The position numbers and the translations under genes were made by a program. DNA of 64,000 nt, taken from NCBI GenBank assembly GCA_002403375.1, contig DHHQ01000027.1, forward strand, positions 104,276 through 168,275, read 5' to 3'. This DNA comes from Thiobacillus denitrificans (lineage in GTDB: Bacteria > Pseudomonadota > Gammaproteobacteria > Burkholderiales > Thiobacillaceae). Of the stretch, positions 15,643 to 24,753 are shown one piece after another. Position 1 is the first letter of the stretch. Each line of letters begins with the position of its first letter. The notes beneath the pieces are model-generated. The model did not search any database. It saw only the letters and a list, made by a program, of their open reading frames with translations, and had not been told where the DNA came from.

Positions 15643-18369
15643 GTGAACGATTCCATTGCAAGCCAGCCCACAAAGACCCTGCTCCTGGTGGACGGCTCGT
15701 CCTATCTCTACCGCGCGTTCCATGCGCTGCCCGACCTGCGCAACACCGCGGGCGAGCCGACCAGTGCGATCAAGGGCGTGCTCGCCATGCTGCACCGGCT
15801 GCGCAAGGACTACGCGGCCGATTATATCGCCTGCGTCTTCGACGCGAAGGGCAAGACCTTCCGCGACGACCTCTATCCCGAATACAAGGCCAACCGCCCG
15901 CCGATGCCCGACGACCTCGCCAGCCAGATCGCGCCGCTGCACGACGCGATCCGTGCCGAGGGCTGGCCGCTCGTCATGGTCGACGGCGTCGAGGCCGACG
16001 ACGTGATCGGCACCCTGGTGCGGCACGCCACCGCACGCGGGGTGCGCAGCATCGTTTCCACCGGCGACAAGGACATGGCGCAGCTGGTCGACGACCACGT
16101 CACCCTGGTCAACACCATGAGCCAGGAAACGCTGGACCCGCCCGGCGTCGCCGCCAAGTTCGGCGTGCCGCCCGAGCGCATCGTCGACTACCTCGCGCTG
16201 GTCGGCGACGCGGTCGACAACGTGCCGGGCGTCGCCAAGTGCGGCCCCAAGACCGCGGTGAAGTGGCTCGCCGAATACGGCAGCCTCGACGATCTGCTCG
16301 CCCGCGCCGACGCCATCAAGGGCGTCGTCGGCGACAACCTGCGCGCCGCGCGCGACTGGCTGCCGCAGGCGCGCGTGCTCGTGACGATCAAGACCGACGT
16401 CGCGCTGCCGTTCGACTTCGACGACCTGGTACTGAAGCCGCGCGACACCGACGCCCTGCGCCCACTGTTCGAGCGCTACGAGTTCCGCACCTGGCTGCGC
16501 GAACTCGAAGCCGCCACCGCGGGCCTGCCGCCCGCCCCCGACGAGGACGCGAGCGGCAACCACCGCGTGCACTACGAGACGATCCTCGACGCCTCCCGGC
16601 TCGACGCCTGGATCGCCAGGCTGCAGGCGGCGCCCGCGTTCGCGCTCGACACCGAAACGACCCACCTCAACGCGATGCAGGCCGAGCTGGTCGGCATCTC
16701 GTTCGCCACCGCCCACGGCGAGGCCGCCTACGTGCCGCTGGCGCACCACTACGCCGGCGCGCCCGAGCAGCTCGACCGCGACACGGTGCTGGCGAAGCTC
16801 AAGCCTCTGCTGGAAAGCCCGGAGCCGAGGATCATCGGCCAGCACCTCAAGTACGACCGCCACGTGTTCGCCAACTACGGCATCACGCTCGCCGGGGTCC
16901 TCGACGACACGCTGCTGCAGTCGTACGTGCTCGAGGCGCACCAGCCGCACGAGCTCGGCAACCTGGCGTCGCGCCACCTCGGCCTCGCCACGATCAGCTA
17001 CGACGACGTCACCGGCAAGGGCGCGGCGCGCATCGGCTTCGAGCAGGTGGCGATCGAGCGCGCGGGCGAATACGCGGCCGAGGACGCCGACGTCACGCTG
17101 CGCGTGCGCGACGTGCTGGCGCCGCAGCTCGCGGCGGTGGAAAAGCTCGATTTCGTCTACCGCCGGATCGAGCTGCCGGTGGCCGGGATCCTGTTCCGCA
17201 TGGAGCGCGCCGGCGTGCTGCTCGACCGCGAGCTGCTGGCGGTGCAGAGCGGCGAGCTCGGCCGCAAGATGCTGGAGCTCGAGCAGCGCGCGTTCCAGGA
17301 AGCCGGCCAGCCGTTCAACATGAGCTCGCCCAAGCAGATCGGCGATATCCTGTTTACGCAGAAGGGCCTGCCGGTCATCAAGAAGACCCCGGGCGGCGCC
17401 CCGTCGACCGACGAGGAAACGCTCGAGCAGCTCGCGCTCGACCACCCCATCGCGCGCGCGATCCTCGACTACCGCGGGATGGCCAAGCTGAAGTCGACCT
17501 ACACCGACAAGCTGCCGCAGATGGTGCACCCGAAGACCGGTCGCCTGCACACCAGCTATGCGCAGGCGACCGCGGTCACCGGCCGGCTGGCGAGCGCCGA
17601 TCCCAACCTGCAGAACATCCCCGCGCGCACCGCCGAGGGCCGCCGCATCCGCGAGGCCTTCGTCGCGCCGCCCGGCCACGTGCTGGTGTCGGCCGACTAT
17701 TCGCAGATCGAGCTCAGGATCATGGCGCACCTGTCGGACGACGCCGGCCTGCTCAAGGCGTTCGCCGAGGACCGCGACATCCACACCGCGACCGCCGCCG
17801 AGGTGTTCGGCGTGCCGCTCGACGCCGTCAGTGCCGACCAGCGGCGCATGGCCAAGGTGATCAACTTCGGCCTGATCTACGGCATGTCGGCGTTCGGCCT
17901 GGCCTCGCAACTGAATCTGGAACGCGCCGCGGCGCAGGCCTACATCGACCGCTACTTCGCGCGCTATCCCGGGGTGGCTGACTACATGCAGCGCACCCGC
18001 GAGGCGGCCCGCCGCCAGGGCTTTGTCGAGACCGTGTTCGGCCGCCGCCTCTACCTGCCCGAGATCAACGCGAAAAACCCGGCGCGCCGCCAGGGCGCCG
18101 AGCGCGCCGCGATCAACGCGCCGATGCAGGGCACCGCCGCCGACCTCATCAAGCTCGCGATGATCGCGGTGCAGGGCTGGCTCGATGCGGAAACGCTCGG
18201 CAGCCGCCTGCTGCTGCAGGTGCACGACGAACTCATCCTCGAGGTGCCGGAACACGAACTCGACCGGGTGCGCGCCGAACTGCCGGCCCGCATGTGCGAC
18301 GTCGCCGAACTCAAGGTGCCGCTGCGCGTCGGCGTCGGCAGCGGCCGCAACTGGGAAGCCGCGCACTGA
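15643..18369 (+). CDS. polA: DNA polymerase I
   Basis: Repair and lagging-strand polymerase of 908 aa (E. coli 928). It has an N-terminal 5'-3' exonuclease with VDGSSYLYRAFHALP and the helix-3-turn-helix VGDAVDNVPGVAKCGPKTA. The 3'-5' exonuclease domain has its ExoI motif intact (FALDTETTHLNAM). The family A polymerase has ADYSQIELRIMAHLS (motif A), RRMAKVINFGLIYGMSAFGL around motif B, and LLQVHDELILEVPE (motif C). GTG 15643-15645 gives MNDSIASQPTKTLLL; no later in-frame start keeps the exonuclease strand intact. A bidirectional terminator follows. Confidence 0.96.
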   Translation: MNDSIASQPTKTLLLVDGSSYLYRAFHALPDLRNTAGEPTSAIKGVLAMLHRLRKDYAADYIACVFDAKGKTFRDDLYPEYKANRPPMPDDLASQIAPLHDAIRAEGWPLVMVDGVEADDVIGTLVRHATARGVRSIVSTGDKDMAQLVDDHVTLVNTMSQETLDPPGVAAKFGVPPERIVDYLALVGDAVDNVPGVAKCGPKTAVKWLAEYGSLDDLLARADAIKGVVGDNLRAARDWLPQARVLVTIKTDVALPFDFDDLVLKPRDTDALRPLFERYEFRTWLRELEAATAGLPPAPDEDASGNHRVHYETILDASRLDAWIARLQAAPAFALDTETTHLNAMQAELVGISFATAHGEAAYVPLAHHYAGAPEQLDRDTVLAKLKPLLESPEPRIIGQHLKYDRHVFANYGITLAGVLDDTLLQSYVLEAHQPHELGNLASRHLGLATISYDDVTGKGAARIGFEQVAIERAGEYAAEDADVTLRVRDVLAPQLAAVEKLDFVYRRIELPVAGILFRMERAGVLLDRELLAVQSGELGRKMLELEQRAFQEAGQPFNMSSPKQIGDILFTQKGLPVIKKTPGGAPSTDEETLEQLALDHPIARAILDYRGMAKLKSTYTDKLPQMVHPKTGRLHTSYAQATAVTGRLASADPNLQNIPARTAEGRRIREAFVAPPGHVLVSADYSQIELRIMAHLSDDAGLLKAFAEDRDIHTATAAEVFGVPLDAVSADQRRMAKVINFGLIYGMSAFGLASQLNLERAAAQAYIDRYFARYPGVADYMQRTREAARRQGFVETVFGRRLYLPEINAKNPARRQGAERAAINAPMQGTAADLIKLAMIAVQGWLDAETLGSRLLLQVHDELILEVPEHELDRVRAELPARMCDVAELKVPLRVGVGSGRNWEAAH

Positions 18370-18385
18370 CCCCGCGACGGGAATG

Positions 18386-18414
18386 AAAAAGGGCGGCCCG
18401 GGGCCGCCCTTTTT
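18386..18414. terminator. Bidirectional rho-independent terminator between polA and mscL
   Basis: GGGCGGC/GCCGCCC stem with a short CCGGG loop, flanked by AAAAA and TTTTT, between the convergent ends of polA and mscL. Confidence 0.9.
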
Positions 18415-18429
18415 CGCCGGACGCGCTGT

Positions 18430-18852
18430 TTATTTCTTCAGGCTGTCGCGGATCTCGCGCAGCAGCACGATGTCTTCCGGCGGCGCCGCGGGCGCGGCGG
18501 GCGGCGGGGCCTTCTTCAGGCGGTTGAGCTGCTTGACGAGCATGAAGACGATGAACGCCAGAATGACGAAGTTGAGCAGGATGGTGAGGAAGTTGCCGTA
18601 GGCGAACACCGGAACGTTGGCTTCTTTCATCGCGGCCAGCGTCATCGCCACGCCCTCGGGCACCGTGTCGAGCGCGACGAACAGGTTGGAGAAATCGAAC
18701 CCGCCGAACAGCGCCCCGACGAGGGGCATGATGAGGTCGTTGACGATCGACTCGACGATCTTGCCGAAGGCCGCGCCGATGATGACGCCGACCGCCAGGT
18801 CCATGGCATTGCCCTTGACTGCGAACTCCTTGAATTCCGACACGATACTCAT
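18430..18852 (-). CDS. mscL: Large-conductance mechanosensitive channel MscL
   Basis: Inner-membrane homopentameric emergency release channel opened by membrane tension, 140 aa. The N-terminal amphipathic helix (SIVSEFKEFAVKGN) leads into TM1 (MDLAVGVIIGAAFGKIVESI). TM2 is FLTILLNFVILAFIVFMLV, followed by a basic cytoplasmic segment and a Pro/Ala-rich tail ending in LLREIRDSLKK. The start is ATG 18850-18852, with a GGAGGAGAGAG ribosome binding site. It is monocistronic. Confidence 0.96.
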   Translation of the reverse strand: MSIVSEFKEFAVKGNAMDLAVGVIIGAAFGKIVESIVNDLIMPLVGALFGGFDFSNLFVALDTVPEGVAMTLAAMKEANVPVFAYGNFLTILLNFVILAFIVFMLVKQLNRLKKAPPPAAPAAPPEDIVLLREIRDSLKK

Positions 18853-18970
18853 GCTCTCTCCTCCTTTTGTTGGCGAATGCTGCTGCGGCCATGGTAGACG
18901 CTGCCACGGCGTTCGTCCAAGCCCGTGGGAAATCCGCCCCGGCTTGGTCGCCGTCCCCGAGGGGAGTAAA

Positions 18971-20029
18971 ATGCCGAACCTTATGCGCATCGGCCCCCAC
19001 ACCCTCAAGAACAACCTGATCGTCGCCCCCATGGCCGGGGTGACCGATCGGCCTTTTCGCCAGCTGTGCAAGCAGCTGGGCGCGGGCATGGCGGTGTCCG
19101 AGATGGTGACGTCGAATTCGCTGCTGTACGGCTCCGCCAAGACCGCGCGGCGCGCCAACCACGAGGGCGAGGTCGACCCGATCAGCGTGCAGATCGCCGG
19201 CGCCGACCCGCGGATGATGGCGGACGCCGCACGCCACAACGTCGACCGCGGCGCGCAGATCATCGACATCAACATGGGCTGCCCGGCCAAGAAGGTGTGC
19301 AACGTGATGGCGGGGTCTGCCCTGCTGCAGGACGAGGCGCTGGTCGGACGCATCCTCGACGCGGTCGTCAAGGCGGTCCCCGAAGTGCCGGTGACGCTGA
19401 AGATCCGCACCGGCTGGGACCGCGAGCACCGCAATGCCCTGAACATCCTGAGGATCGCCGAGAACGCCGGGGTGCAGGCGCTGGCGATGCACGGCCGCAC
19501 GCGCGCCTGCGGCTACACCGGCGAGGCCGAGTACGACACCATCAAGGCTGTCAAGGCCGAGGCGAAGATCCCGGTGATCGCCAACGGCGACATCACCACG
19601 CCGGAAAAGGCGAAATACGTGCTGGAACACACCGGCGCCGACGCCGTGATGATCGGCCGCGCCGCGCAGGGCCGCCCGTGGATCTTCCGCGAGATCGCGC
19701 ACTTCCTCGCCACCGGCGAGCACCTGCCGCAGCCCGAGGTCGCCGAGATCCACGCGGTGCTGCTCGGGCATCTCGACGACCTGTATGCCTTCTACGGCGA
19801 CGTCACCGGCGTGCGCGTGGCCCGCAAGCACATTTCCTGGTACACCAGGGGGCTGGTCGGCAGCAGCGCGTTCCGCCACGCGATGAACCAGCTCGACACC
19901 GTGGCCGAACAGCTCGCGGTGGTCAACGAATACTTCGCCCAGGCGGCGCGCGCAGACAGCCGTCTGCGCTACGAACACCACAACAATAACGCGGAAGACA
20001 TGCCGCACGCCTCACGGCTCGCGGCATAA
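18971..20029 (+). CDS. dusB: tRNA-dihydrouridine synthase DusB
   Basis: FMN-dependent enzyme that reduces uridines to dihydrouridine in tRNA. The length is 352 aa, slightly longer than E. coli (321) because of a C-terminal tail. The TIM-barrel blocks IVAPMAGVTDRPFRQLCK, VQIAGADPRMMADAAR and INMGCPAKKVCNVMAGSALL (catalytic Cys) are seen, as are the FMN phosphate-binding blocks IANGDITTPEKA and MIGRAAQGRPWIF. A GGGGAG ribosome binding site precedes ATG 18971; ATG 18983 (MRIGPHTLKNN) is an alternative. It is followed directly by fis, the conserved dusB-fis operon. Confidence 0.95.
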   Translation: MPNLMRIGPHTLKNNLIVAPMAGVTDRPFRQLCKQLGAGMAVSEMVTSNSLLYGSAKTARRANHEGEVDPISVQIAGADPRMMADAARHNVDRGAQIIDINMGCPAKKVCNVMAGSALLQDEALVGRILDAVVKAVPEVPVTLKIRTGWDREHRNALNILRIAENAGVQALAMHGRTRACGYTGEAEYDTIKAVKAEAKIPVIANGDITTPEKAKYVLEHTGADAVMIGRAAQGRPWIFREIAHFLATGEHLPQPEVAEIHAVLLGHLDDLYAFYGDVTGVRVARKHISWYTRGLVGSSAFRHAMNQLDTVAEQLAVVNEYFAQAARADSRLRYEHHNNNAEDMPHASRLAA

Positions 20030-20043
20030 AGGGGAACTTCAAA

Positions 20044-20283
20044 ATGATAGAAGAAAACGAAATCGCCGCCTGCGTGCGGCGGTCGCTGAACCGCTATTTC
20101 AAGGATCTCGACGGCGAGGTGCCGAGCGAGATCTACGGCATGGTGGTGAGCGCGGTCGAAAAGCCGCTGCTGGCCTACATCCTCGACCGCGCCGAGGGCA
20201 ACCAGACCCGCGCCGCCGACATGCTCGGCATCAACCGCAACACCCTGCGCAAGAAAATGCGCGAACACGGCCTTACCGACTAA
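20044..20283 (+). CDS. fis: Fis-family DNA-binding protein
   Basis: Nucleoid-associated regulator of 79 aa, the length typical of betaproteobacterial Fis (E. coli 98). The C-terminal helix-turn-helix NQTRAADMLGINRNTLRKKM is nearly identical to Fis/NtrC recognition helices. A strong ribosome binding site lies in AAAGGGGAAC, 14 bases after dusB. The dusB-fis pairing is shared with E. coli and suggests growth-phase-regulated co-expression. Confidence 0.93.
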   Translation: MIEENEIAACVRRSLNRYFKDLDGEVPSEIYGMVVSAVEKPLLAYILDRAEGNQTRAADMLGINRNTLRKKMREHGLTD

Positions 20284-20302
20284 CCTCTCCCCCCATCGCC
20301 CA

Positions 20303-21862
20303 ATGAAGATCCAGCGAGCCCTGCTCTCCGTGTCGGATAAAACCGGCCTCGTCGATTTCGCCCGCGCGCTCGCCGACGCCGGCGTCGAACTGCTGTCCAC
20401 CGGCGGCACCGCGAAGTCGCTGCGCGACGCCGGCCTCGCCGTCATCGACGTCAGCGAGTACACCGGCTTTCCGGAAATGCTCGACGGCCGGGTCAAGACG
20501 CTGCACCCGAAGGTGCACGGCGGCATCCTCGCACGGCGCGACCTTGCGGACCACGTCGCGACGATGCAGCAGCACGGCATGGGCACCATCGACCTGGTGT
20601 GCGTCAACCTCTACCCCTTCGTAGCCACCGTGTCGAAGCCGCACACGCTCGACGACGCGATCGAGAACATCGACATCGGCGGCCCGGCGATGGTGCGCTC
20701 GTCGGCCAAGAACTACCGCTTTGTTGCCATCGTCACCGACCCCGCCGACTACCCGGCACTGGTGACCGAGATGCAGGCCAACGGCGGCACGCTGACCGAC
20801 GCCACGCGCTTCACGCTGGCGAAGAAGGCCTTCAGCCACACTGCCGAATACGACGGCGCGATCAGCAACTACCTCACCGCGCTCAACGAGAACAGCGAGC
20901 GCGAGGCCTTCGGCGAGAAGCTGAACCTGCAGTTCACCCGCGCGCAGACCTGCCGCTACGGCGAGAACCCGCACCAGGCCGGTGCCTTCTACGTCGAGGC
21001 GAACGCCCCCGCCGGCACCATTTCCACGGCGCGGCAGATCCAGGGCAAGGAGCTTTCCTACAACAACATCGCCGACACCGACGCCGCGCTCGAGTGCGTC
21101 AAGCAGTTCGACGCCGCGCCGGCCTGCGTCATCGTCAAGCACGCCAACCCCTGCGGCGTCGCCTACGGCGCGACCCTGCTCGAAGCCTACGGCCGCGCCT
21201 ACCAGACCGACCCCGAGTCGGCGTTCGGCGGCATCATCGCCTTCAACGGCCGCCTCGACGGCGCGACCGCTGCCGCCATCGTCGAGCGCCAGTTCGTCGA
21301 GGTCATCATCGCCCCCGAGGTCAGCCCCGAAGCCTCCGCCGCCGTCGCCGCCAAGAAGAACGTGCGCCTGCTCGAATGCGGCGCGTGGACCGGTGCCGTC
21401 GCCCAGCTCGACATGAAGCGCGTCGCCGGTGGTTTGCTGGTGCAGGACGCCGACGTGCTGCTCAACGCCGAGCTGAAGGTGGTGACCCAGCGCGCGCCGA
21501 CCGACAAGGAAATGGACGACCTGCTGTTCGCCTGGCGCGTCGCCAAGTTCGTGAAGTCGAACGCGATCGTCTACGCGAAAGACCGCATGACCGTCGGCGT
21601 CGGCGCGGGCCAGATGAGCCGCGTCAACTCCGCGCGCATCGCCGCGATCAAGGCCGAGCACGCCGGCCTCGTGGTGCCCGGCTCGGTGATGGCGTCGGAC
21701 GCCTTCTTCCCCTTCCGCGACGGCATCGACCAGGCCGCCGCCGCCGGCATCCAGGCGGTGGTCCAGCCCGGCGGCTCGATGCGCGACGACGAAGTCATCG
21801 CCGCGGCGAACGAGCACGGCATCGCGATGGTGTTCACCGGCACGCGGCATTTCCGTCACTAG
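20303..21862 (+). CDS. purH: Bifunctional AICAR transformylase / IMP cyclohydrolase PurH
   Basis: Catalyses the last two steps of de novo IMP synthesis, 519 aa. The N-terminal MGS-like cyclohydrolase domain includes ALLSVSDKTGLVDFARAL, LLSTGGTAKSL and GRVKTLHPKVHGGIL. The C-terminal transformylase has the catalytic Lys-His in CVIVKHANPCGVA and the late block GSVMASDAFFPFRDGID. It starts 20 bases after fis and precedes purD. Confidence 0.97.
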   Translation: MKIQRALLSVSDKTGLVDFARALADAGVELLSTGGTAKSLRDAGLAVIDVSEYTGFPEMLDGRVKTLHPKVHGGILARRDLADHVATMQQHGMGTIDLVCVNLYPFVATVSKPHTLDDAIENIDIGGPAMVRSSAKNYRFVAIVTDPADYPALVTEMQANGGTLTDATRFTLAKKAFSHTAEYDGAISNYLTALNENSEREAFGEKLNLQFTRAQTCRYGENPHQAGAFYVEANAPAGTISTARQIQGKELSYNNIADTDAALECVKQFDAAPACVIVKHANPCGVAYGATLLEAYGRAYQTDPESAFGGIIAFNGRLDGATAAAIVERQFVEVIIAPEVSPEASAAVAAKKNVRLLECGAWTGAVAQLDMKRVAGGLLVQDADVLLNAELKVVTQRAPTDKEMDDLLFAWRVAKFVKSNAIVYAKDRMTVGVGAGQMSRVNSARIAAIKAEHAGLVVPGSVMASDAFFPFRDGIDQAAAAGIQAVVQPGGSMRDDEVIAAANEHGIAMVFTGTRHFRH

Positions 21863-21867
21863 GGATC

Positions 21868-21973
21868 GGGGGTCAGGATTCAGGGATCAGGGAATGTGCG
21901 GCCAGGGCCGCGGTTTCTGAATCCCCGCCCCTGACCTCTCTCCCTGAATCCTGCCCCCTGAATCCTGGCCCCC
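21868..21973. repeat. Intergenic inverted and direct repeats between purH and purD
   Basis: An 18-base arm GGGGGTCAGGATTCAGGG (21868-21885) is the inverted complement, with one mismatch, of 21956-21973. Two further CTGAATCC units lie between them (near 21917 and 21944). The region fills almost all of the 113-bp gap and ends two bases before the purD ATG. It could fold into a long hairpin in the purH-purD transcript, or it may be a copy of a palindromic intergenic repeat. Confidence 0.75.
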
Positions 21974-21975
21974 AT

Positions 21976-23253
21976 ATGAAAATCCTCGTCATCGGCTCCG
22001 GCGGTCGCGAACACGCTCTGGCGTGGAAGCTCGCCCAATCCTCCCGCGTCTCGCAGGTCCTCGTCGCCCCCGGCAACGGCGGCACCGCGACGGAAGACGG
22101 CCTCGTCAACGTGCCGTTCACCGACATCCCGGCGCTGGTCGAATTCGTGCGCGCCGACCGCGACATCGCCTTCACCGTGGTCGGCCCCGAGGCGCCGCTG
22201 GCCGCGGGCGTGGTCGATGCCTTCCAGGCGGCCGGCCTGAAGATCTTCGGCCCGACGCAGGCCGCCGCCCAGCTCGAGTCGTCGAAGGATTTCGCCAAGC
22301 AGTTCATGGCGCGCCACGGCATTCCCACCGCGGCCTTCGGCACCTTCACCGACGCCGCCCAGGCGCACACCTACATCGATGCGAAGGGCGCACCGATCGT
22401 GGTCAAGGCGGACGGGCTCGCGGCCGGCAAGGGCGTGGTGGTCGCCGCCACCCGGGAAGAGGCGCACGCCGCGGTCGACGCGATGCTCGCCGGCAATGCC
22501 ATGGGCGACGCCGGCCACCGCGTGGTCATCGAGGAATGCCTCATGGGCGAGGAGGCGAGCTTCATCGTCATGGTCGACGGCGAGCACGTCATGCCGCTCG
22601 CCTCGAGCCAGGACCACAAGCGCCTGCTGGACGGCGACGCGGGCCCGAACACCGGCGGCATGGGTGCCTACTCGCCGGCGCCGGTGGTCACGCCGCAGCT
22701 GCACGCGCGCATCATGCGCGAGGTGATCCAGCCCACCGTCGCCGGGATGGCGGCGGACGGCATCCGCTACACCGGCTTCCTCTACGCGGGCATCATGGTC
22801 GGCGCCGACGGCGCGCCGAAGGTGCTCGAGTTCAACTGCCGCATGGGCGACCCGGAGACCCAGCCGATCATGATGCGGCTGAAGTCCGACCTGGTCGGGC
22901 TCGTCGAGGCCGCGATCGGTGGCCGTCTCGACCAGGCCGAGGCCGAATGGGACCGGCGCACCGCGCTGGCGGTGGTGCTGGCCGCCGCCGGCTACCCGGA
23001 TGCGCCGCAGAAGGGCGCGGTCGTCGGCCCGCTGCCGGCCGCGGCGGACGACCTGCACGTGTTCCACGCCGGCACCGCCGCGCAGGACGGACGCACCGTG
23101 GTCAGCGGCGGCCGCGTGCTGGCGGTGACCGCGCTCGGCGACAGCGTGCGCATGGCGCAGAAGCGCGCCTACGACGCGGTCGCCGGCATCCACTTCGACG
23201 GCATGCAGTACCGCCGCGACATCGGCTGGCGCGCGCTCGACCGCAAGAAGTGA
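21976..23253 (+). CDS. purD: Phosphoribosylamine-glycine ligase PurD
   Basis: ATP-grasp ligase (GAR synthetase) of purine biosynthesis, 425 aa. Family blocks include MKILVIGSGGREHALAWKL, FGPTQAAAQLESSKDFAK and IVVKADGLAAGKGVVVA (ATP-grasp lysine loop). SQDHKRLLDGDAGPNTGGMG and VLEFNCRMGDPETQ (metal-binding Glu/Asn) follow. The start is ATG 21976; the long in-frame upstream extension reads antisense-frame purH sequence and was rejected. No clear ribosome binding site is visible because the repeat region abuts the start. Confidence 0.96.
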   Translation: MKILVIGSGGREHALAWKLAQSSRVSQVLVAPGNGGTATEDGLVNVPFTDIPALVEFVRADRDIAFTVVGPEAPLAAGVVDAFQAAGLKIFGPTQAAAQLESSKDFAKQFMARHGIPTAAFGTFTDAAQAHTYIDAKGAPIVVKADGLAAGKGVVVAATREEAHAAVDAMLAGNAMGDAGHRVVIEECLMGEEASFIVMVDGEHVMPLASSQDHKRLLDGDAGPNTGGMGAYSPAPVVTPQLHARIMREVIQPTVAGMAADGIRYTGFLYAGIMVGADGAPKVLEFNCRMGDPETQPIMMRLKSDLVGLVEAAIGGRLDQAEAEWDRRTALAVVLAAAGYPDAPQKGAVVGPLPAAADDLHVFHAGTAAQDGRTVVSGGRVLAVTALGDSVRMAQKRAYDAVAGIHFDGMQYRRDIGWRALDRKK

Positions 23254-23262
23254 GGCCGTCCG

Positions 23263-23811
23263 GTGAGCGGTGACGCCGGTTCCCTGCGCGCCCACCTGCG
23301 GCGCGGCGGCCTCATCGCCTACCCCACCGAATCCTGCTACGGCCTCGGCTGCGACCCGCGCAACCCGCGTGCGCTGCGACGGCTGATCGCGCTCAAGGGC
23401 CGTAGCGCCGCCAAGGGCATGCTGCTGATCGCCGACCGCTTCGCGCGCCTGCGGCCCTACATACGCCCCCTTCCCGCCGCCGCCCGCGCACGCATGCGGC
23501 AGAGCTGGCCGGGCCCCGTCACCTGGGTGGTGCCGGCCTCGGCCACCTGCCCGCCGCTACTGACCGGCGGGCGCCCGACGATCGCCGTGCGCGTCACCGC
23601 CCACCCCGGCGCCGCGCGCCTGTGCCGCGCGCTCGGCATGGCGCTGGTCTCGACCAGCGCCAACAAAAGCGGGCGTAAACCCGCCAAAACCGCCGCGGAA
23701 TGCCGCAGAATATTCGGCGCACGGGTGCGCGTCGTCGCCGGCCGCATCGGCGCCCGCCGTCGCCCGTCCACCCTGATCGACCTCGCAACCGGAACCGTCC
23801 TTCGACCCTGA
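23263..23811 (+). CDS. Sua5/YciO/YrdC-family (TsaC-type) protein
   Basis: Protein of 182 aa of the YrdC-like family. Its members bind threonine, bicarbonate and ATP to make threonylcarbamoyl-AMP for the t6A37 modification of tRNA. AYPTESCYGLGCDPRNPRAL and LKGRSAAKGMLLI form the KxR-type active site, with SWPGPVTWVVPAS and LVSTSANKSGRKPAKTAAE further on. Short single-domain length suggests TsaC rather than Sua5. The start is GTG 23263. The stop overlaps the hemF ATG by one base, a common neighbour arrangement in proteobacteria. Confidence 0.88.
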   Translation: MSGDAGSLRAHLRRGGLIAYPTESCYGLGCDPRNPRALRRLIALKGRSAAKGMLLIADRFARLRPYIRPLPAAARARMRQSWPGPVTWVVPASATCPPLLTGGRPTIAVRVTAHPGAARLCRALGMALVSTSANKSGRKPAKTAAECRRIFGARVRVVAGRIGARRRPSTLIDLATGTVLRP

Positions 23812-24722
23812 TGCCTGCCGCCACTTTCGACACCGCCGCCGTCAAGACCTACCTGCTCGACCTGCAGGCCCGCATCGTCGCCGCCCTCGAGGCGGCCGAC
23901 GGCCTGCCCTTCCGCACCGACGCCTGGGAACGACCCGAGGGCGGCGGTGGCATCTCGCGCCTGATCGAGGAGGGCCGCGTGTTCGAGCGTGGCGGCGTGA
24001 ACTTCTCGCACGTGCAGGGCCAGCAGTTGCCGCCGTCGGCCAGCGCGCACCGCCCCGAGCTCGCCGGCCGCCGCTGGGAGGCGATGGGGGTCTCGCTGGT
24101 GCTGCACCCGCGCAACCCCTACGCCCCGACCGTCCACATGAACGTGCGCTGCTTCGTCGCGCTCAAGGACGGCGAGGCACCGGTGTTCTGGTTCGGCGGC
24201 GGCATGGACCTCACCCCCTACTACGGCTTCGAGGAGGACGCGCGCCACTTCCACGCCACCTGCAAGGCCGCGCTCGACCCGTTCGGCGCAGACCTGCACC
24301 CCCGCTTCAAGGAATGGTGCGACCGCTACTTCTTCCTCAAGCACCGCAACGAGCCGCGCGGCGTCGGCGGCATCTTCTACGACGACTTCGCCGAGGGCGG
24401 ATTCGCCAACGCCTTCGCCATCACCCAAAGCGTGGGCGACGCCTTCCTGACCGCCTACCTGCCGATCCTCGAGCGCCGCAAGGCGCTCGCGTACGGCGAG
24501 CGCGAGCGCGACTTCCAGGCCTACCGCCGCGGCCGCTACGTCGAGTTCAACCTGGTCTACGACCGCGGCACGCTGTTCGGCCTGCAGTCGGGCGGGCGCA
24601 CCGAATCGATCCTGATGTCGCTGCCGCCCGTCGTGAAATGGCGCTACGACTGGCACCCCGATCCGGGCACCGCGGAAGCCACGCTCTACACCGACTTCCT
24701 CACCGCGCGCGACTGGGTGTAA
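23811..24722 (+). CDS. hemF: Oxygen-dependent coproporphyrinogen III oxidase HemF
   Basis: Converts coproporphyrinogen III to protoporphyrinogen IX using O2 in haem biosynthesis, 303 aa. Characteristic blocks are WERPEGGGGISRLIEEGRVF, NPYAPTVHMNVRCF, FWFGGGMDLTPYYGFEEDA, GGIFYDDF and GRYVEFNLVYDRGT. The start overlaps the stop of the preceding TsaC-type gene (TGATG). The presence of the O2-dependent enzyme indicates aerobic or facultative growth. The rich haem demand (DsrJ, DsrM) fits. Confidence 0.97.
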   Translation: MPAATFDTAAVKTYLLDLQARIVAALEAADGLPFRTDAWERPEGGGGISRLIEEGRVFERGGVNFSHVQGQQLPPSASAHRPELAGRRWEAMGVSLVLHPRNPYAPTVHMNVRCFVALKDGEAPVFWFGGGMDLTPYYGFEEDARHFHATCKAALDPFGADLHPRFKEWCDRYFFLKHRNEPRGVGGIFYDDFAEGGFANAFAITQSVGDAFLTAYLPILERRKALAYGERERDFQAYRRGRYVEFNLVYDRGTLFGLQSGGRTESILMSLPPVVKWRYDWHPDPGTAEATLYTDFLTARDWV

Positions 24723-24753
24723 GGCGTGTCGGCCCCTATTTCACGCCCCTGAC

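Noticed and set aside
14902..18369. Two overlapping giant ORFs on opposite strands (minus 1154 codons, plus 1135 codons)
   Set aside because: Only the 242-aa LOG protein (minus) and the 908-aa PolA (plus) carry conserved motifs; the rest of each frame is antisense read-through.
18967..18972. TAAAAT before dusB as its -10 box
   Set aside because: It overlaps the chosen ATG (18971), so transcription from it would miss the start. It is more likely just the spacer between the ribosome binding site and the ATG.
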